Counted from the stretch's first letter, positions 13,072-22,172 are shown. The stretch is DNA of 64,000 nucleotides from Skermanella pratensis (GCF_008843145.1 NZ_CP030265.1:3272001-3336000); one strand, 5' to 3'. A program made the numbers and translations. The notes: generated by a model from the letters alone, not told the origin.

Positions 13072-14472
13072 ATGAAGAATGATCCGGCCCTGCTATCCGC
13101 CACTGAACTTCTGGTTCTCTATCGAAGCCGCCGGCTTTCCCCCGTGGAAGTCACCCAAGCCTGCCTCGACCGCATCGCCGCCATCGATGCCGAACTCAAC
13201 GCCTTTACCCTGGTCGACGGCGATGCGGCGATGGAGTCGGCGCGCGCCAGCGAGGAGCGCTGGCTGAAAGGCAAGCCTTTGGGCCTGGTGGACGGCGTTC
13301 CGGCAACCATCAAGGACCTCCTCCTGACCAAGGGGTGGCCGACCCTGCGGGGCAGCAAGGCGATCATGCCCGACCAGCAGTGGGAGGAGGATGCGCCGGC
13401 GACAGCCAGGCTGCGCGAACAGGGTGCGATCCTGTTGGGAAAGACGACGACTCCGGAACTGGGACACAAAGGCGTGACCGACAGCCCGCTGACCGGAATC
13501 ACCCGCAACCCTTGGAATCCGGCCATGACGCCCGGCGGGTCGAGCGGAGGCGCCGCGGTGGCGGCGGCCACCGGCATGGGAGCGCTGCATGTCGGTACCG
13601 ACGGTGGCGGGTCGATCCGCATTCCCGCGTCGTTCACCGGCATCTTCGGACTGAAACCGAGCTTCGGCCGGGTTCCGGCATATCCGGCGAGTCCCTTCGG
13701 CACGGTCTCCCATGTCGGTCCGATGACCAGGACCGTTCCCGACGCGGCGCTGATGCTCCGGGTCCTGGCATGCCCCGACCCGCGCGACTGGTACGCCCTG
13801 CCCCCCGCCGACAAGGATTACCTGGCGGGGCTGGACGACGGCGTGGCCGGACTGAAGGTCGCCTTCGCGCCGACGCTGAACGGCGCGCCGGTGGACCCTG
13901 AAGTCGCCGCCCTTGTCCGGCGCGCTGCCGGGGAGTTCACGGACCTGGGCGCCGAGGTCGAGGAAGTGACGCTCGACATGCCGGACGTCACCGATGTTTT
14001 CTTCGCCCACTGGTCCACCGGCGCCGCCACCGTGATGGCCGGCTTCACCGAGGAGCAGAAGGCCCTGATGGACCCGCATCTCCGCGGGTTCGAAAGCGCG
14101 GGCGCATCGCTTTCCCTGCTGGACTATCAGCGGGCCGTCCTGGCGCGCGCCCGCCTCGGCATGCAGATGAGCCTCTTCCACCAGCGCTACGATATCCTGC
14201 TGACGCCGGCCATGCCGATCCCGGCCTTCGAAGCCGGCCAGAACGAGCCCAGCCGTCCGGACGAGACCGGCTGGATCGACTGGACCCCGTTCAGCTATCC
14301 GTTCAACCTCACCCAGCAGCCTGCCGCCTCGATCCCCTGCGGCCTGACCGCGGCGGGCCTGCCGGTCGGGCTGCAGATCGTCGGGCCGATGCACAGGGAC
14401 GACCTCGTGCTGCGGGCGGCGCGGGCCTACGAGTTGCAACATCCCATCGCGCTCCCGCCCGAGCGGACCTGA
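13072..14472 (+). CDS. Amidase-signature family hydrolase
   Basis: 466 residues with the full Ser-cisSer-Lys triad of the amidase-signature family: Lys81 in ATIKDLLL, Ser157 in PGGSSGGAAVAAA and nucleophile Ser181 in GGGSIRIPASFTGI. It hydrolyses a carboxamide. GatA, indole-acetamide hydrolase and general amidases share this core; length and the lack of GatB/GatC neighbours favour a catabolic amidase rather than the tRNA amidotransferase subunit. Its start lies 163 bases from the divergent fabI gene, so the shared gap probably holds two promoters. The DUF2256 gene follows 5 bases after the stop. Confidence 0.9.
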   Translation: MKNDPALLSATELLVLYRSRRLSPVEVTQACLDRIAAIDAELNAFTLVDGDAAMESARASEERWLKGKPLGLVDGVPATIKDLLLTKGWPTLRGSKAIMPDQQWEEDAPATARLREQGAILLGKTTTPELGHKGVTDSPLTGITRNPWNPAMTPGGSSGGAAVAAATGMGALHVGTDGGGSIRIPASFTGIFGLKPSFGRVPAYPASPFGTVSHVGPMTRTVPDAALMLRVLACPDPRDWYALPPADKDYLAGLDDGVAGLKVAFAPTLNGAPVDPEVAALVRRAAGEFTDLGAEVEEVTLDMPDVTDVFFAHWSTGAATVMAGFTEEQKALMDPHLRGFESAGASLSLLDYQRAVLARARLGMQMSLFHQRYDILLTPAMPIPAFEAGQNEPSRPDETGWIDWTPFSYPFNLTQQPAASIPCGLTAAGLPVGLQIVGPMHRDDLVLRAARAYELQHPIALPPERT

Positions 14473-14477
14473 CCGCA

Positions 14478-14681
14478 ATGGCGGCGGTCCGGCGTACCGG
14501 CCCCATTCAGCGCGGGATGCGGCGCAAGGGCGACCTGCCGACCAAATCCTGTGCCGCCTGCGGCCGGCCGTTCGCCTGGCGACGGAAATGGGCCGCCGTC
14601 TGGGAAGAGGTGAAATATTGTTCCGACGCATGCCGCCGGCGCCGCCCGCCGGCAATCCCCGACGATGTTACCCCGCCATAG
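14478..14681 (+). CDS. DUF2256 small zinc-ribbon-like protein
   Basis: 67 residues with the DUF2256 signature: KGDLPTKSCAACGRPFAWR, then KWAAVWEEVKYCSDACRRRR. The two CxxC-type pairs (CAAC and CSDAC) suggest a small zinc-binding fold. The function of the family is unknown; it often lies beside photolyase/cryptochrome-like or oxidoreductase genes, but here it follows an amidase. An internal Met (MRRKGDLPTK) could be the true start, since family members begin close to KGDLP. Confidence 0.85.
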   Translation: MAAVRRTGPIQRGMRRKGDLPTKSCAACGRPFAWRRKWAAVWEEVKYCSDACRRRRPPAIPDDVTPP

Positions 14682-14706
14682 CCGGGACATCGATGCGACT
14701 TGGTTT

Positions 14707-14732
14707 TGAACTCCGCGACCTGTTCAGCCGTT
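14707..14732 (+). promoter_or_regulatory. Possible EcfG-type general-stress promoter upstream of glsB
   Basis: TGAAC, 17 bases, CGTT. The alphaproteobacterial EcfG sigma consensus is GGAAC-N16/17-CGTT, so this has one mismatch in the -35. It lies about 40 bases before the start of a stress-type membrane protein gene, with phyR just beyond. Short motifs like this occur by chance, so confidence is low. Confidence 0.35.
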
Positions 14733-14772
14733 ACTGGGTCATCAAAGGGGCAAATCCAAAGGGATCGACACT

Positions 14773-15030
14773 ATGGGCATCATCGGTACAATCATCATCG
14801 GCCTGTTGGCCGGCATCGTCGCCAAGTTCCTGATGCCGGGCCGCGACCCCGGCGGCTTCATCATCACGATCCTGCTCGGCATCGCCGGAGCCTTCGTGGC
14901 GACCTATCTGGGCCAGGCCGTCGGCTGGTACCGGGCCGGCGAAGGGGCCGGATTCATCGGCGCCGTGGTCGGCGCGGTCATCATCCTGGCGATCTACCGC
15001 ATGATCGCCGGCCGTTCCCGGGCGGTCTGA
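14773..15030 (+). CDS. GlsB/YeaQ/YmgE-family stress membrane protein
   Basis: 85 residues with three hydrophobic segments: GIIGTIIIGLLAGIVAKFLM, GFIITILLGIAGAFVATYLG and GFIGAVVGAVIILAIYRMI. The Gly-rich pattern, with AKFLMPGRDPGG between the first two helices, is characteristic of the transglycosylase-associated (PF04226) family. These are small inner-membrane proteins linked to acid or general stress, with no proven biochemical activity. It is followed by a hairpin terminator and sits back to back with phyR, whose pathway is expected to control genes of this kind. Confidence 0.9.
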   Translation: MGIIGTIIIGLLAGIVAKFLMPGRDPGGFIITILLGIAGAFVATYLGQAVGWYRAGEGAGFIGAVVGAVIILAIYRMIAGRSRAV

Positions 15031-15057
15031 CGCCCGGCAGGTTCGAAGAAGGACATG

Positions 15058-15091
15058 GGATCGCCCCGGCATCGGCCGCGGCGATCCTTTT
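15058..15091 (+). terminator. Rho-independent terminator after glsB
   Basis: GGATCGCC (15058-15065) pairs with GGCGATCC (15080-15087), with a smaller GC-rich hairpin in the loop and TTTT directly after. It lies between the convergent glsB and phyR genes. Confidence 0.7.
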
Positions 15092-15110
15092 CCGTCATGG
15101 CAGCCGAGCG

Positions 15111-15893
15111 TCAATGCAGAAGCATCTCGGGCATCGGCGCGAACACCGCCTGCGAGATGGCGTCCCGGACCGCGGTGGTCGTATAGGGCTTTCGGATGAC
15201 CGGCCCCAGACCCTCCTCGTCGAGAAGGCGCAGGTCGCCGGCGTAGGCTGTCACGAAGATCACCGGGACGGCGAAACGGTCGCGCAGCATCCGCGCCACC
15301 GATATGCCGCTTCCGCCGCGCGCCAGGCGGATATCGAGCACCGCCAGCGTGGGGCTTTCCGCATTTGCAAGCGCCAGGGCCTCTGGCTCCGTCGCGGCCG
15401 TTCCGCAGACGACGTGCCCCATATCGCTGATCATCTCGCTGAGATCCACCGCGGCGAGGGCATTGTCCTCGACCACCAGCACCCGCGCGGTCATTGCGAG
15501 CCGCAGGAATTCCCGGACCGCGGTCAGCTTCTCCGTCGCCTGTGCGACGGTCAGGTCGACCAGTTTGGCGGCCTCCACGACGGGGAGGTCCTCCAGGGCG
15601 ACCAGCAGGTAAAGCCGCCTCTCGATCTCCGGCCGGCGGGCCAGCGCCCGCTCGATCGGGTGCGGCGACTTGTCCGGCCTGCCCTCCCCGTCCTGGTCGA
15701 ACAATGCATGCAGGAGAGCGTAGAGGCCGCCGGCGTATGCCAGCGGCACGCCGAAGCGGGTCGGCGCCATGACGGCGATTTCGACGCAGCGCGTCACCAA
15801 GTCGTCACCCCGCTCGACCGACCCGGTCAGGGCGCGCGCGTACCGTCGGAGGCTCGGCAGATGCTCGTTCAATTCCCGTGCATAGACACGCAT
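15111..15893 (-). CDS. phyR: PhyR-like general stress response regulator
   Basis: 260 residues. The N-terminal half is a sigma-factor-like domain beginning HLPSLRRYARALTGS; the C-terminal half is a receiver with VLVVEDNALAAVD, phospho-acceptor Asp187 in AVLDIRLARGG and IRKPYTTTAVRDAI. In this family the phosphorylated protein uses the sigma-like half to titrate the anti-sigma NepR and release EcfG. I chose the ATG at 15893, which has GAGGAAA at good spacing; an upstream GTG adds nine residues without homology. NepR and EcfG are not adjacent, which is unusual because they commonly cluster. It could be a second, paralogous PhyR. Confidence 0.85.
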   Translation of the reverse strand: MRVYARELNEHLPSLRRYARALTGSVERGDDLVTRCVEIAVMAPTRFGVPLAYAGGLYALLHALFDQDGEGRPDKSPHPIERALARRPEIERRLYLLVALEDLPVVEAAKLVDLTVAQATEKLTAVREFLRLAMTARVLVVEDNALAAVDLSEMISDMGHVVCGTAATEPEALALANAESPTLAVLDIRLARGGSGISVARMLRDRFAVPVIFVTAYAGDLRLLDEEGLGPVIRKPYTTTAVRDAISQAVFAPMPEMLLH

Positions 15894-15978
15894 TGGCCTT
15901 GCTTTCCTCGGTCCTTCCACCGGTGAGCGGAAGACACATTAGGCACCGGAGCAAGCCCTGTCATCAAGTTAAGTTTGA

Positions 15979-16503
15979 TTAACGTTCGGAGACACCCTTC
16001 TCATTGAGCTTGCGCGTCCGCCAGAGCCAGGGCGCCTCGACCCGTCCGGCCCACATGCCCGCGCGGCGCGACTGCGCCCGGGCTTCGAGCCCGTGATAGT
16101 CATGGCTGAGATGGCTGTAGGCGAAGGCCCAGCCCCGCACGAGCATCGCCGCCGCCAGATCCTTCCCCAGGACCCTGCAAACGCCGACACGCTGCTGCGA
16201 ACGGTCCAGTTCGCTGACCCTGCAGGTCACCGGCCCCAGGTCCAGCATGGATTGCAGCTGGTCGCGGGACGCGGCGAAGCAGTCGTACTCGACCCCGCGC
16301 AGGGATCGGCAGATCTGCCCGGCATCCGGAGCATCGATCCCGCGCAGGCGCACCATGGTGCCGTTCAGCGTGAGCACGTCCCCTTCCATCGCGCTGCCGC
16401 TCCCAGACATCTCGGACAGCGACGCCGCCACGACGGAAGAACCCCAAGTTGCGGTAAGTAGGGCCAGCAGCAGAACGAGTGGTGACACAGACATGCGGAG
16501 CAT
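15979..16503 (-). CDS. Thermonuclease-fold (SNase-like) secreted protein
   Basis: 174 residues from the chosen ATG. The signal peptide is MLRMSVSPLVLLLALLTATW, followed by a short SNase-type OB fold: MEGDVLTLNGTMVRLRGIDA, CRVLGKDLAAAMLVRGWAFAY and the GLEARAQSRRAGMWAG motif typical of the family. The catalytic Arg/Glu set is only partly visible: RLRGIDAPD is present, but the second Arg and Glu of staphylococcal nuclease are not obvious, so activity is uncertain. Such proteins are common in Rhizobiales and Rhodospirillales. The frame is open further upstream to 16611, and an ATG at 16560 is an alternative start without a clear ribosome site. Confidence 0.75.
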   Translation of the reverse strand: MLRMSVSPLVLLLALLTATWGSSVVAASLSEMSGSGSAMEGDVLTLNGTMVRLRGIDAPDAGQICRSLRGVEYDCFAASRDQLQSMLDLGPVTCRVSELDRSQQRVGVCRVLGKDLAAAMLVRGWAFAYSHLSHDYHGLEARAQSRRAGMWAGRVEAPWLWRTRKLNEKGVSER

Positions 16504-16757
16504 GGCCGACACTAGCCAATAATTGGTTAACGTTGCTTTAATAGTGATTTCATGATCCATCCGAATATTTTCTTCGCAGGTGCGGCAAAATTTTGCGGCG
16601 CATGAAATCATCTTTAGGGTAAGCTATCATAATCTGTCCGGGAACGAACCGTGGCAGAGTTCATCCCTGGCCAAGCCGGCCCGGACAGCCGTTCCTTCAA
16701 GCATCCAGGATACTTCGACAGAATGCTTTCACGAAGCCGCGGACGGAACCCCTGACC

Positions 16758-18899
16758 ATGGATCCGGCGGGTCAATACATGGACGTGCTCTGGCTCAGCG
16801 TCGCCGCCATCCTCGTCTTCCTGATGCAGGCCGGGTTCGCGTGCCTCGAAGGGGGCCTCGTCCGTGCCAAGAACAGCATCAACGTCGTCATCAAGAACCT
16901 GGTCGATTTCCTGATCGCCGCCTTCAGTTTCTGGCTGATCGGCTTCGCCCTGATGTTCGGGGCAAGCTGGGCCGGCCTGATCGGCACCAGCGGCTTCCTG
17001 TTCGACGGCGGCGAGACGCCCTGGTCGGGAGCATTCTTCTTCTTCCAGATGATGTTCTGCGGCACGGCCACCACGATCGTCTCGGGAGCGGTGGCGGAAC
17101 GCATGCGGTTCGCGGGCTACTTCCTGTGCGCCGCCATCCTCTCGACCCTGATCTACCCGGTGGTCGGCCACTGGAGCTGGGCAGGCCTGGAGACGGGCCA
17201 GGCCTTCGGCTGGCTCGCGTCCCTGGGTTTCATAGATTTCGCCGGATCGACCGTCGTTCACAGCGTCGGCGGCTGGATCGCGCTGGCGGCCATCCTGGTG
17301 ATCGGCCCGCGGTCCGGCCGCTTCGGTCCCGAGCCCGGCTCCGGGAACAAGGAGATCGAAGGACACAACCTGCCGGTCGCGGTGCTCGGCGTCTTCCTGC
17401 TGTGGGTCGGCTGGTTCGGGTTCAATGCAGGCAGCACGCTCAGGCTGAGCCCGGAGATCCCCCGCATCCTGATCAACACCGTCCTGGCGCCCGTGGCGGG
17501 CGGCCTCGCGGCCCTGCTGATCACCTGGAGCGTCCACCGCAAGCCGAAGGTGGAGATCATCATGAACGGCGTGCTGGGCGGCCTGGTGGGCATCACGGCT
17601 CCCTGCCACGTGGTCGGCCCCGCGGGGGCCCTGGCGATCGGCGCGGTTTCCGGGATCATCCTGTTCGTCGGCATGCGTGTGCTGGAGGAGGTCCGCGTCG
17701 ACGACGCCGTGTCGGCGGTCCCCGTCCACCTGATGTGCGGGATCTGGGGAACGCTGGCGGTGGCCCTGATCGGCCGGCCGGAGCTGTGGAACAACGGCCA
17801 TACCCGCTGGGAACAGTTCCTCATCCAGCTCGGCGGCATCGGCGCGATCGGCGCCTTCTCGTTCGGCGGCGGCCTCGCCCTCCTGTCGCTGGTCAACCGC
17901 CTGTATCCGCTGCGGGTCTCGCGGGAGGACGAGCGGATCGGCCTGAACGTCGCCGAGCACGGGGCGAACACCGCCTTGCTGCGGCTGCTGGTGGAGATGG
18001 ACCGGCAGAGGCGCGACGGCGACTTCTCCCGCCCGGTCCAGGTGGACGCGGAAACCGAGGCCGGGCAGATCGCCACGCTCTACAACCGGGTGCTCGAGCG
18101 GGTGCGGGTGGAGACCAGGCGGCGGGAGAAGGCGGTGCAGGACATGCGCGTCGCCAAGGAGGCGGCGGAGCAGGCCAACAAGGCGAAGTCGCACTTCCTG
18201 GCCAGCATGAGCCACGAGTTGCGCACGCCGCTGAACGCAGTCATCGGCTTTTCCGAAATGATCAACCAGGAAGTCTTCGGCCCATTGGGCAACGAGCGGT
18301 ACCGCGAGTACATCACCGACATCCACGCGAGCGGGACCCATCTGCTGAACCTGATCAACGACCTGCTCGACCTCTCGAAGATCGAGGCGCGGAAGTACGA
18401 GCTGAACGAGCAGGATATCGACCTGGCCGTGATCGCCCTGGCGGCTGGCCGCTTCATCCAGAAGCCGGTGCACGACAAGCGGCTGAAGTTCAACACCCAC
18501 ATCCCGCCGAACCTGCCCATCCTGCGCGGCGACGAGCGGGTGCTGCGCCAGGTGCTGCTCAACCTGCTTTCCAATGCCGTCAAGTTCACGCCGCGCGGCG
18601 GCTCCGTCGACCTGAAGCTCGAGTGCGAGCCCGACGGCCGCGTGGCGATCACCGTCAGCGACACCGGGATCGGCATCGCCCGGAAGGACCTTGCCCGCGT
18701 CATGGAGCCGTTCGGACAGGTCAACGGCAAGTTGCAACAGGAAACGTCGGGAACCGGCCTGGGACTGCCGCTGACCCGGTCCCTGGTCCGCCTGCACGGC
18801 GGCACCATGGTGCTGCGCAGCGCGGAGCAAGCGGGCACCCATGTCACCGTCCGGCTGCCGCTGTGGCGGATCGTCCGACGGGGCCGCCACGTCGCCTGA
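16758..18899 (+). CDS. Ammonium transporter-histidine kinase fusion (Amt-HK)
   Basis: 713 residues. Residues about 8-395 form an Amt/Rh-type channel with 11 helices. The twin-histidine pore pair is retained: His168 in STVVHSVGGW and His324 in VPVHLMCGIWG. GWFGFNAGS and FFFQMMFCGTATTIVSGAVA mark the conserved pore helices. A linker (HAMP-like, about 400-470) leads to HisKA with His486 in ASMSHELRTPLNAVIG, then an ATPase with LLNLLSNAVKFTP, SDTGIGIA and GTGLGLPLTRSL. No receiver is attached or adjacent. Related Amt-kinase fusions are known as ammonium sensor/transducers (Kuenenia Amt5). It probably reports external ammonium to an unlinked response regulator. Confidence 0.93.
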   Translation: MDPAGQYMDVLWLSVAAILVFLMQAGFACLEGGLVRAKNSINVVIKNLVDFLIAAFSFWLIGFALMFGASWAGLIGTSGFLFDGGETPWSGAFFFFQMMFCGTATTIVSGAVAERMRFAGYFLCAAILSTLIYPVVGHWSWAGLETGQAFGWLASLGFIDFAGSTVVHSVGGWIALAAILVIGPRSGRFGPEPGSGNKEIEGHNLPVAVLGVFLLWVGWFGFNAGSTLRLSPEIPRILINTVLAPVAGGLAALLITWSVHRKPKVEIIMNGVLGGLVGITAPCHVVGPAGALAIGAVSGIILFVGMRVLEEVRVDDAVSAVPVHLMCGIWGTLAVALIGRPELWNNGHTRWEQFLIQLGGIGAIGAFSFGGGLALLSLVNRLYPLRVSREDERIGLNVAEHGANTALLRLLVEMDRQRRDGDFSRPVQVDAETEAGQIATLYNRVLERVRVETRRREKAVQDMRVAKEAAEQANKAKSHFLASMSHELRTPLNAVIGFSEMINQEVFGPLGNERYREYITDIHASGTHLLNLINDLLDLSKIEARKYELNEQDIDLAVIALAAGRFIQKPVHDKRLKFNTHIPPNLPILRGDERVLRQVLLNLLSNAVKFTPRGGSVDLKLECEPDGRVAITVSDTGIGIARKDLARVMEPFGQVNGKLQQETSGTGLGLPLTRSLVRLHGGTMVLRSAEQAGTHVTVRLPLWRIVRRGRHVA

Positions 18900-19012
18900 C
18901 CCCTGCCTGCCCCGGCCGGCAGAGTATCCCGGTATTGCCAAAGCCGCGGCGGAGCGCTAGCCCTGCTGCCTGCACCGGGCGTCCCGTACCGGTGCCCGAC
19001 AGGTGACGCGCA

Positions 19013-19906
19013 ATGGCACAAGTCTCCCTGGCTCCGACCGGCCGCCCGGTTTGGGTGCGGCTGACCCCGGCGGTCTTCGTCCTTCTGTGGAGCACGGGCT
19101 TCATCGGCGCCAAGTTTGGACTGCCCTATGCGGAGCCACTGACCTTCCTGCTGATCCGTCTCTCGCTGGTGGCGGCCGTGCTGGCCGTAGTGGCGCTGGC
19201 GACCCGCGCGCCCTGGCCGCGCCGCTGGAGCGAGGCGCTCCACATCGTCGTGGCCGGCCTGCTGGTCCACGGCGTCTATCTCGGCGGAGTCTTCACCGGC
19301 ATCGCCAACGGCCTGCCGGCCGGCGTTGCGGCGCTGATCGTCGGGCTCCAGCCCCTGCTCACGGCGTCGGCGTCGGGCCGGATACTGGGCGAAACGGTCA
19401 GCGCCCGGCAGTGGCTCGGCCTCGCGCTCGGACTGTGCGGCGTCCTGCTGGTCGTCTGGGAGAATCTGTCACTGCAGGCCGACTACTTGTCCGGCGTGGC
19501 GCTGTGCGCCGCCGCCCTGGTCGGCATCACCATCGGAACGCTGTACCAGAAGCGCTTCTGCGGCGGGATGGACTTGCGGAGCGGGACCGCCCTCCAGTAC
19601 GCCGCGACCAGCGTCGCCCTCCTGGCCTTGGCGTTGCGGTTTGAGACGATGGAGGTCCGGTGGACCGGCGAGTTCCTGTTCGCTCTCGCCTGGCTCGGGC
19701 TGGTGCTCTCGGTCGGGGCGGTTTTCCTGCTCTACATCCTGATCCGCCGTGGCGCCGCGGCACAGGTCGCCAGCCTGTTCTATCTCGTGCCCCCGGCCAC
19801 GGCGGTCATAGCCTACCTGATGTTCGACGAGCGCCTGGGTCTGCTGGCGCTGTCCGGCATGGCAGTCACCGCCGCCGGCGTCGGCCTCGTCAACCGGCGA
19901 CGCTGA
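19013..19906 (+). CDS. EamA/DMT-superfamily transporter
   Basis: 297 residues with ten predicted helices arranged as two EamA repeats. The first begins PAVFVLLWSTGFIGAKFGLP, the signature of the family; the second repeat ends LMFDERLGLLALSGMAVTAA. These proteins export amino acids or other small metabolites across the inner membrane by proton-coupled transport. The substrate is not predictable. The gene is monocistronic on the plus strand, converging with the next gene. Confidence 0.88.
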   Translation: MAQVSLAPTGRPVWVRLTPAVFVLLWSTGFIGAKFGLPYAEPLTFLLIRLSLVAAVLAVVALATRAPWPRRWSEALHIVVAGLLVHGVYLGGVFTGIANGLPAGVAALIVGLQPLLTASASGRILGETVSARQWLGLALGLCGVLLVVWENLSLQADYLSGVALCAAALVGITIGTLYQKRFCGGMDLRSGTALQYAATSVALLALALRFETMEVRWTGEFLFALAWLGLVLSVGAVFLLYILIRRGAAAQVASLFYLVPPATAVIAYLMFDERLGLLALSGMAVTAAGVGLVNRRR

Positions 19907-19920
19907 CCGGAAAGGGTTTC

Positions 19921-20412
19921 TCAGGCGGCTCGGCCGAAGGGATGCTGGTCGGTCGGCAGGTTAGCCAGGTGCAGCAGGATGTCGTCCGGATCCCCGATCT
20001 CCGGCGCCGGGCTGTGGATGGCGGCCACCTCCAGGCGCGAGCGCAGTCCGAGGTCGGCGAGTGCCGCATAGATCGACTGGACGGTCATCGCGTTGGTGAT
20101 CCGGCTGTCGATGTCCGTCCCGATCAGCAGCAGCGTGAATCCCCCGGCGGCCAGCGACGCGAACATGCCGCCCCTGCCGAAAGCCCGCTGCATGGCTATC
20201 GTCCCCTGCTCCGCGTCGACGTCGGTCAGGACGATCTTGAACAGGGACAGGTGCAGGCTGGTGCTGCGCAGCAGTTCGAGGGAATGGGCCAGCTCGGCGG
20301 TGTCGGCCGTCTCCGCCGCCCGCTCGGCCGCTTGGTCGGACCCGCGCGTGAAAGAGTACTGATATACCGCAGGCTTCTGAACTCCAGTCGCATCGCTATC
20401 AGGCAGGGACAT
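19921..20412 (-). CDS. Unknown protein, possibly a degenerate GGDEF-like domain
   Basis: 163 residues, no signal peptide or membrane helix. A stretch from about residue 53 (LHLSLFKIVLTDVDAEQG) through RGGMFASLAAGGFTLLLIG has the spacing of a diguanylate cyclase core, with AAGGFTLLLIG in the place where GGDEF and its following beta strand would lie. The catalytic residues are absent, so if the fold is right it is non-catalytic. I cannot name a family. The gene converges with the EamA gene. Confidence 0.55.
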   Translation of the reverse strand: MSLPDSDATGVQKPAVYQYSFTRGSDQAAERAAETADTAELAHSLELLRSTSLHLSLFKIVLTDVDAEQGTIAMQRAFGRGGMFASLAAGGFTLLLIGTDIDSRITNAMTVQSIYAALADLGLRSRLEVAAIHSPAPEIGDPDDILLHLANLPTDQHPFGRAA

Positions 20413-20539
20413 GACAGTCCATCCGTTCGGTATACGTTAGCTGACACGATATAGAGGTATACACGTCGTGGTCATGTGGCAAAGCTGTGATATGGCCGCC
20501 GCGCGTGCCTACCCCTCCGGACCCGCTTCGGGCGCACCG

Positions 20540-22135
20540 CTAAAGCGCCATCGGCAGGTCGACCCTGATCAACAATCCTCCGGCGTCCCGGTTCCTCGCC
20601 GTGACCCGACCGCCGATCGCCTCGATGTTCCGCCGGACGATCCACAGGCCGATGCCGAAATGGAGCGAGTCGCCGGTCCCCGCCGGCTGGACCGGCTGGT
20701 CGAAGGGAACCACCGTCCGCCCGCCATCGGTGCCCGTCGCGTCCAGTGTCCGGTGTTCCGCCGCGTCGGTCGCGTCGCGCTGCGAAAAATACCGTTCGAA
20801 GATGCGCTCGATGTTGGACGGATCGACCCCGGGACCTTCGTCCTCGACCGTCAGCACCGCCATGGTGCCGGACCGTGCCAGGCGTACCTGGATGCTGCCG
20901 TCGATTGGGGAGAAGCTGATCGCGTTCTCCACGATGTTCTCGACGACGGTTTCCAGAAGGTCCTCGCCGGCCCGCACGACGACGTGCGGCGTGATCAGAA
21001 GCCTGAGGTGCAGGTGCCGTTCCGCCAGCAGGCCGGCATAGCCGCTCAGCATGTCCTCCAGTAACTCCGACAGGTCCACCTTGCGGCGCGGCGGCTCCAG
21101 CAGGTCGGCCGCGGCCTCGTCCATGCGCCGGGCGAAGGACACCAGGCCGTCCAGCCGGTCGAGCGAGCGGTCTATCATGTCGATGGCCCGCGGCCCCCGC
21201 CCGTCGCTGCCGGGAATGATCCGCTTCAGGGGCTCCAGCGATTGGCGGATCACCGCGATCGGCGTCTTGAACGCGTGGGCGTTGTCCTCGGCGGCGCGGC
21301 GCAGGTTGTCGGCCGAGCTGCGCAGGGTGTCGACCAGCCGGTCGAAATCCTCGGCGACGCTGCGCAGTTCCGGCACGGTGTTCTGCTCGGCGAAGGAGGA
21401 CCGGCCGTTGCCGTCATGGTTCCCGATCTGGCGGGCCAGCAGGCCGAAGCGCCGCAGGTTGCTCCAGACCCCCAGGAACAGCAGCAGCACCAGCGCCGCC
21501 ATGGCGAGATAGATCAGGGCCGCGGCCTGAACCTCCGGCGTCTGCCAGTAGGGCTGGCCGATCGAGGAGCCGAGATATGTCGGTGTCGAATGGGACGTCA
21601 CGACGGCCCAGCAGCCGAAAGGACTGTTGATCGGCGTGATGGAAGTCAGGACCTCCAGCGCGCCCGACGCGGTCTGTAGCCGGATCGCCAGGGGCTGGTT
21701 GCCGCTGCAGGTATCCGCCAGACGGGCCAGGATGCCCTGTTCCAGCAGGCGCTGGCGCTCGATGTCGAGGTTCACGTTGGGGGCCTGCGGCGCCGCGCCG
21801 ACATAGTAGAAGCCCTGGGCACCCGGAACCCCCTTCGGCCGAAGCAGCAGCTTCAGCCGGGTGTTCTCGTCGGCGAACCGGGCGAGTTCCTCTCCCAGCC
21901 GCGTCAGCAGGGTGGCATCCGCCTTCGCGAGCAACGGCTCGAGCGCGCGGGCGATCAGCTGGCCCTGTTGCTGGGCACTCTGGAGAAGCAGGGTCTGTTT
22001 GTCCTCGTCGGCCGCCCGGAACTGCTGGTAGATCAGGATGGGCACGGCGATGAAGACGACCGAAACAAGCACCAGCCGGCTGGCCAGCGAGCGCAGAAGC
22101 CAACGGCCGCCGGTCTTTGCCCGCGGCTGGGCCAT
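20540..22135 (-). CDS. Sensor histidine kinase, ChvG-like
   Basis: 531 residues. One helix lies at about 14-36, a periplasmic domain reaches to about 215 and a second helix spans about 218-240. A HAMP-like linker leads to the dimerisation helix with the phospho-His in DNAHAFKTPIAVIRQSLEPL, and a degenerate ATPase contains VVENIVENAISFSP, VEDEGPGVDP and FGIGLWIVRRNIEAIGGRV. The AHAFKTPI box differs from the textbook HE-P form and matches ChvG/ExoS-type alphaproteobacterial kinases. It is the third gene of a lipoprotein-regulator-kinase operon and should phosphorylate the regulator encoded just upstream. The signal may be acid or envelope stress by analogy only. Confidence 0.82.
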   Translation of the reverse strand: MAQPRAKTGGRWLLRSLASRLVLVSVVFIAVPILIYQQFRAADEDKQTLLLQSAQQQGQLIARALEPLLAKADATLLTRLGEELARFADENTRLKLLLRPKGVPGAQGFYYVGAAPQAPNVNLDIERQRLLEQGILARLADTCSGNQPLAIRLQTASGALEVLTSITPINSPFGCWAVVTSHSTPTYLGSSIGQPYWQTPEVQAAALIYLAMAALVLLLFLGVWSNLRRFGLLARQIGNHDGNGRSSFAEQNTVPELRSVAEDFDRLVDTLRSSADNLRRAAEDNAHAFKTPIAVIRQSLEPLKRIIPGSDGRGPRAIDMIDRSLDRLDGLVSFARRMDEAAADLLEPPRRKVDLSELLEDMLSGYAGLLAERHLHLRLLITPHVVVRAGEDLLETVVENIVENAISFSPIDGSIQVRLARSGTMAVLTVEDEGPGVDPSNIERIFERYFSQRDATDAAEHRTLDATGTDGGRTVVPFDQPVQPAGTGDSLHFGIGLWIVRRNIEAIGGRVTARNRDAGGLLIRVDLPMAL

Positions 22136-22172
22136 CAGGACTCCGCTCCCGTCTCCGCCGGCCAGGGCCCCG

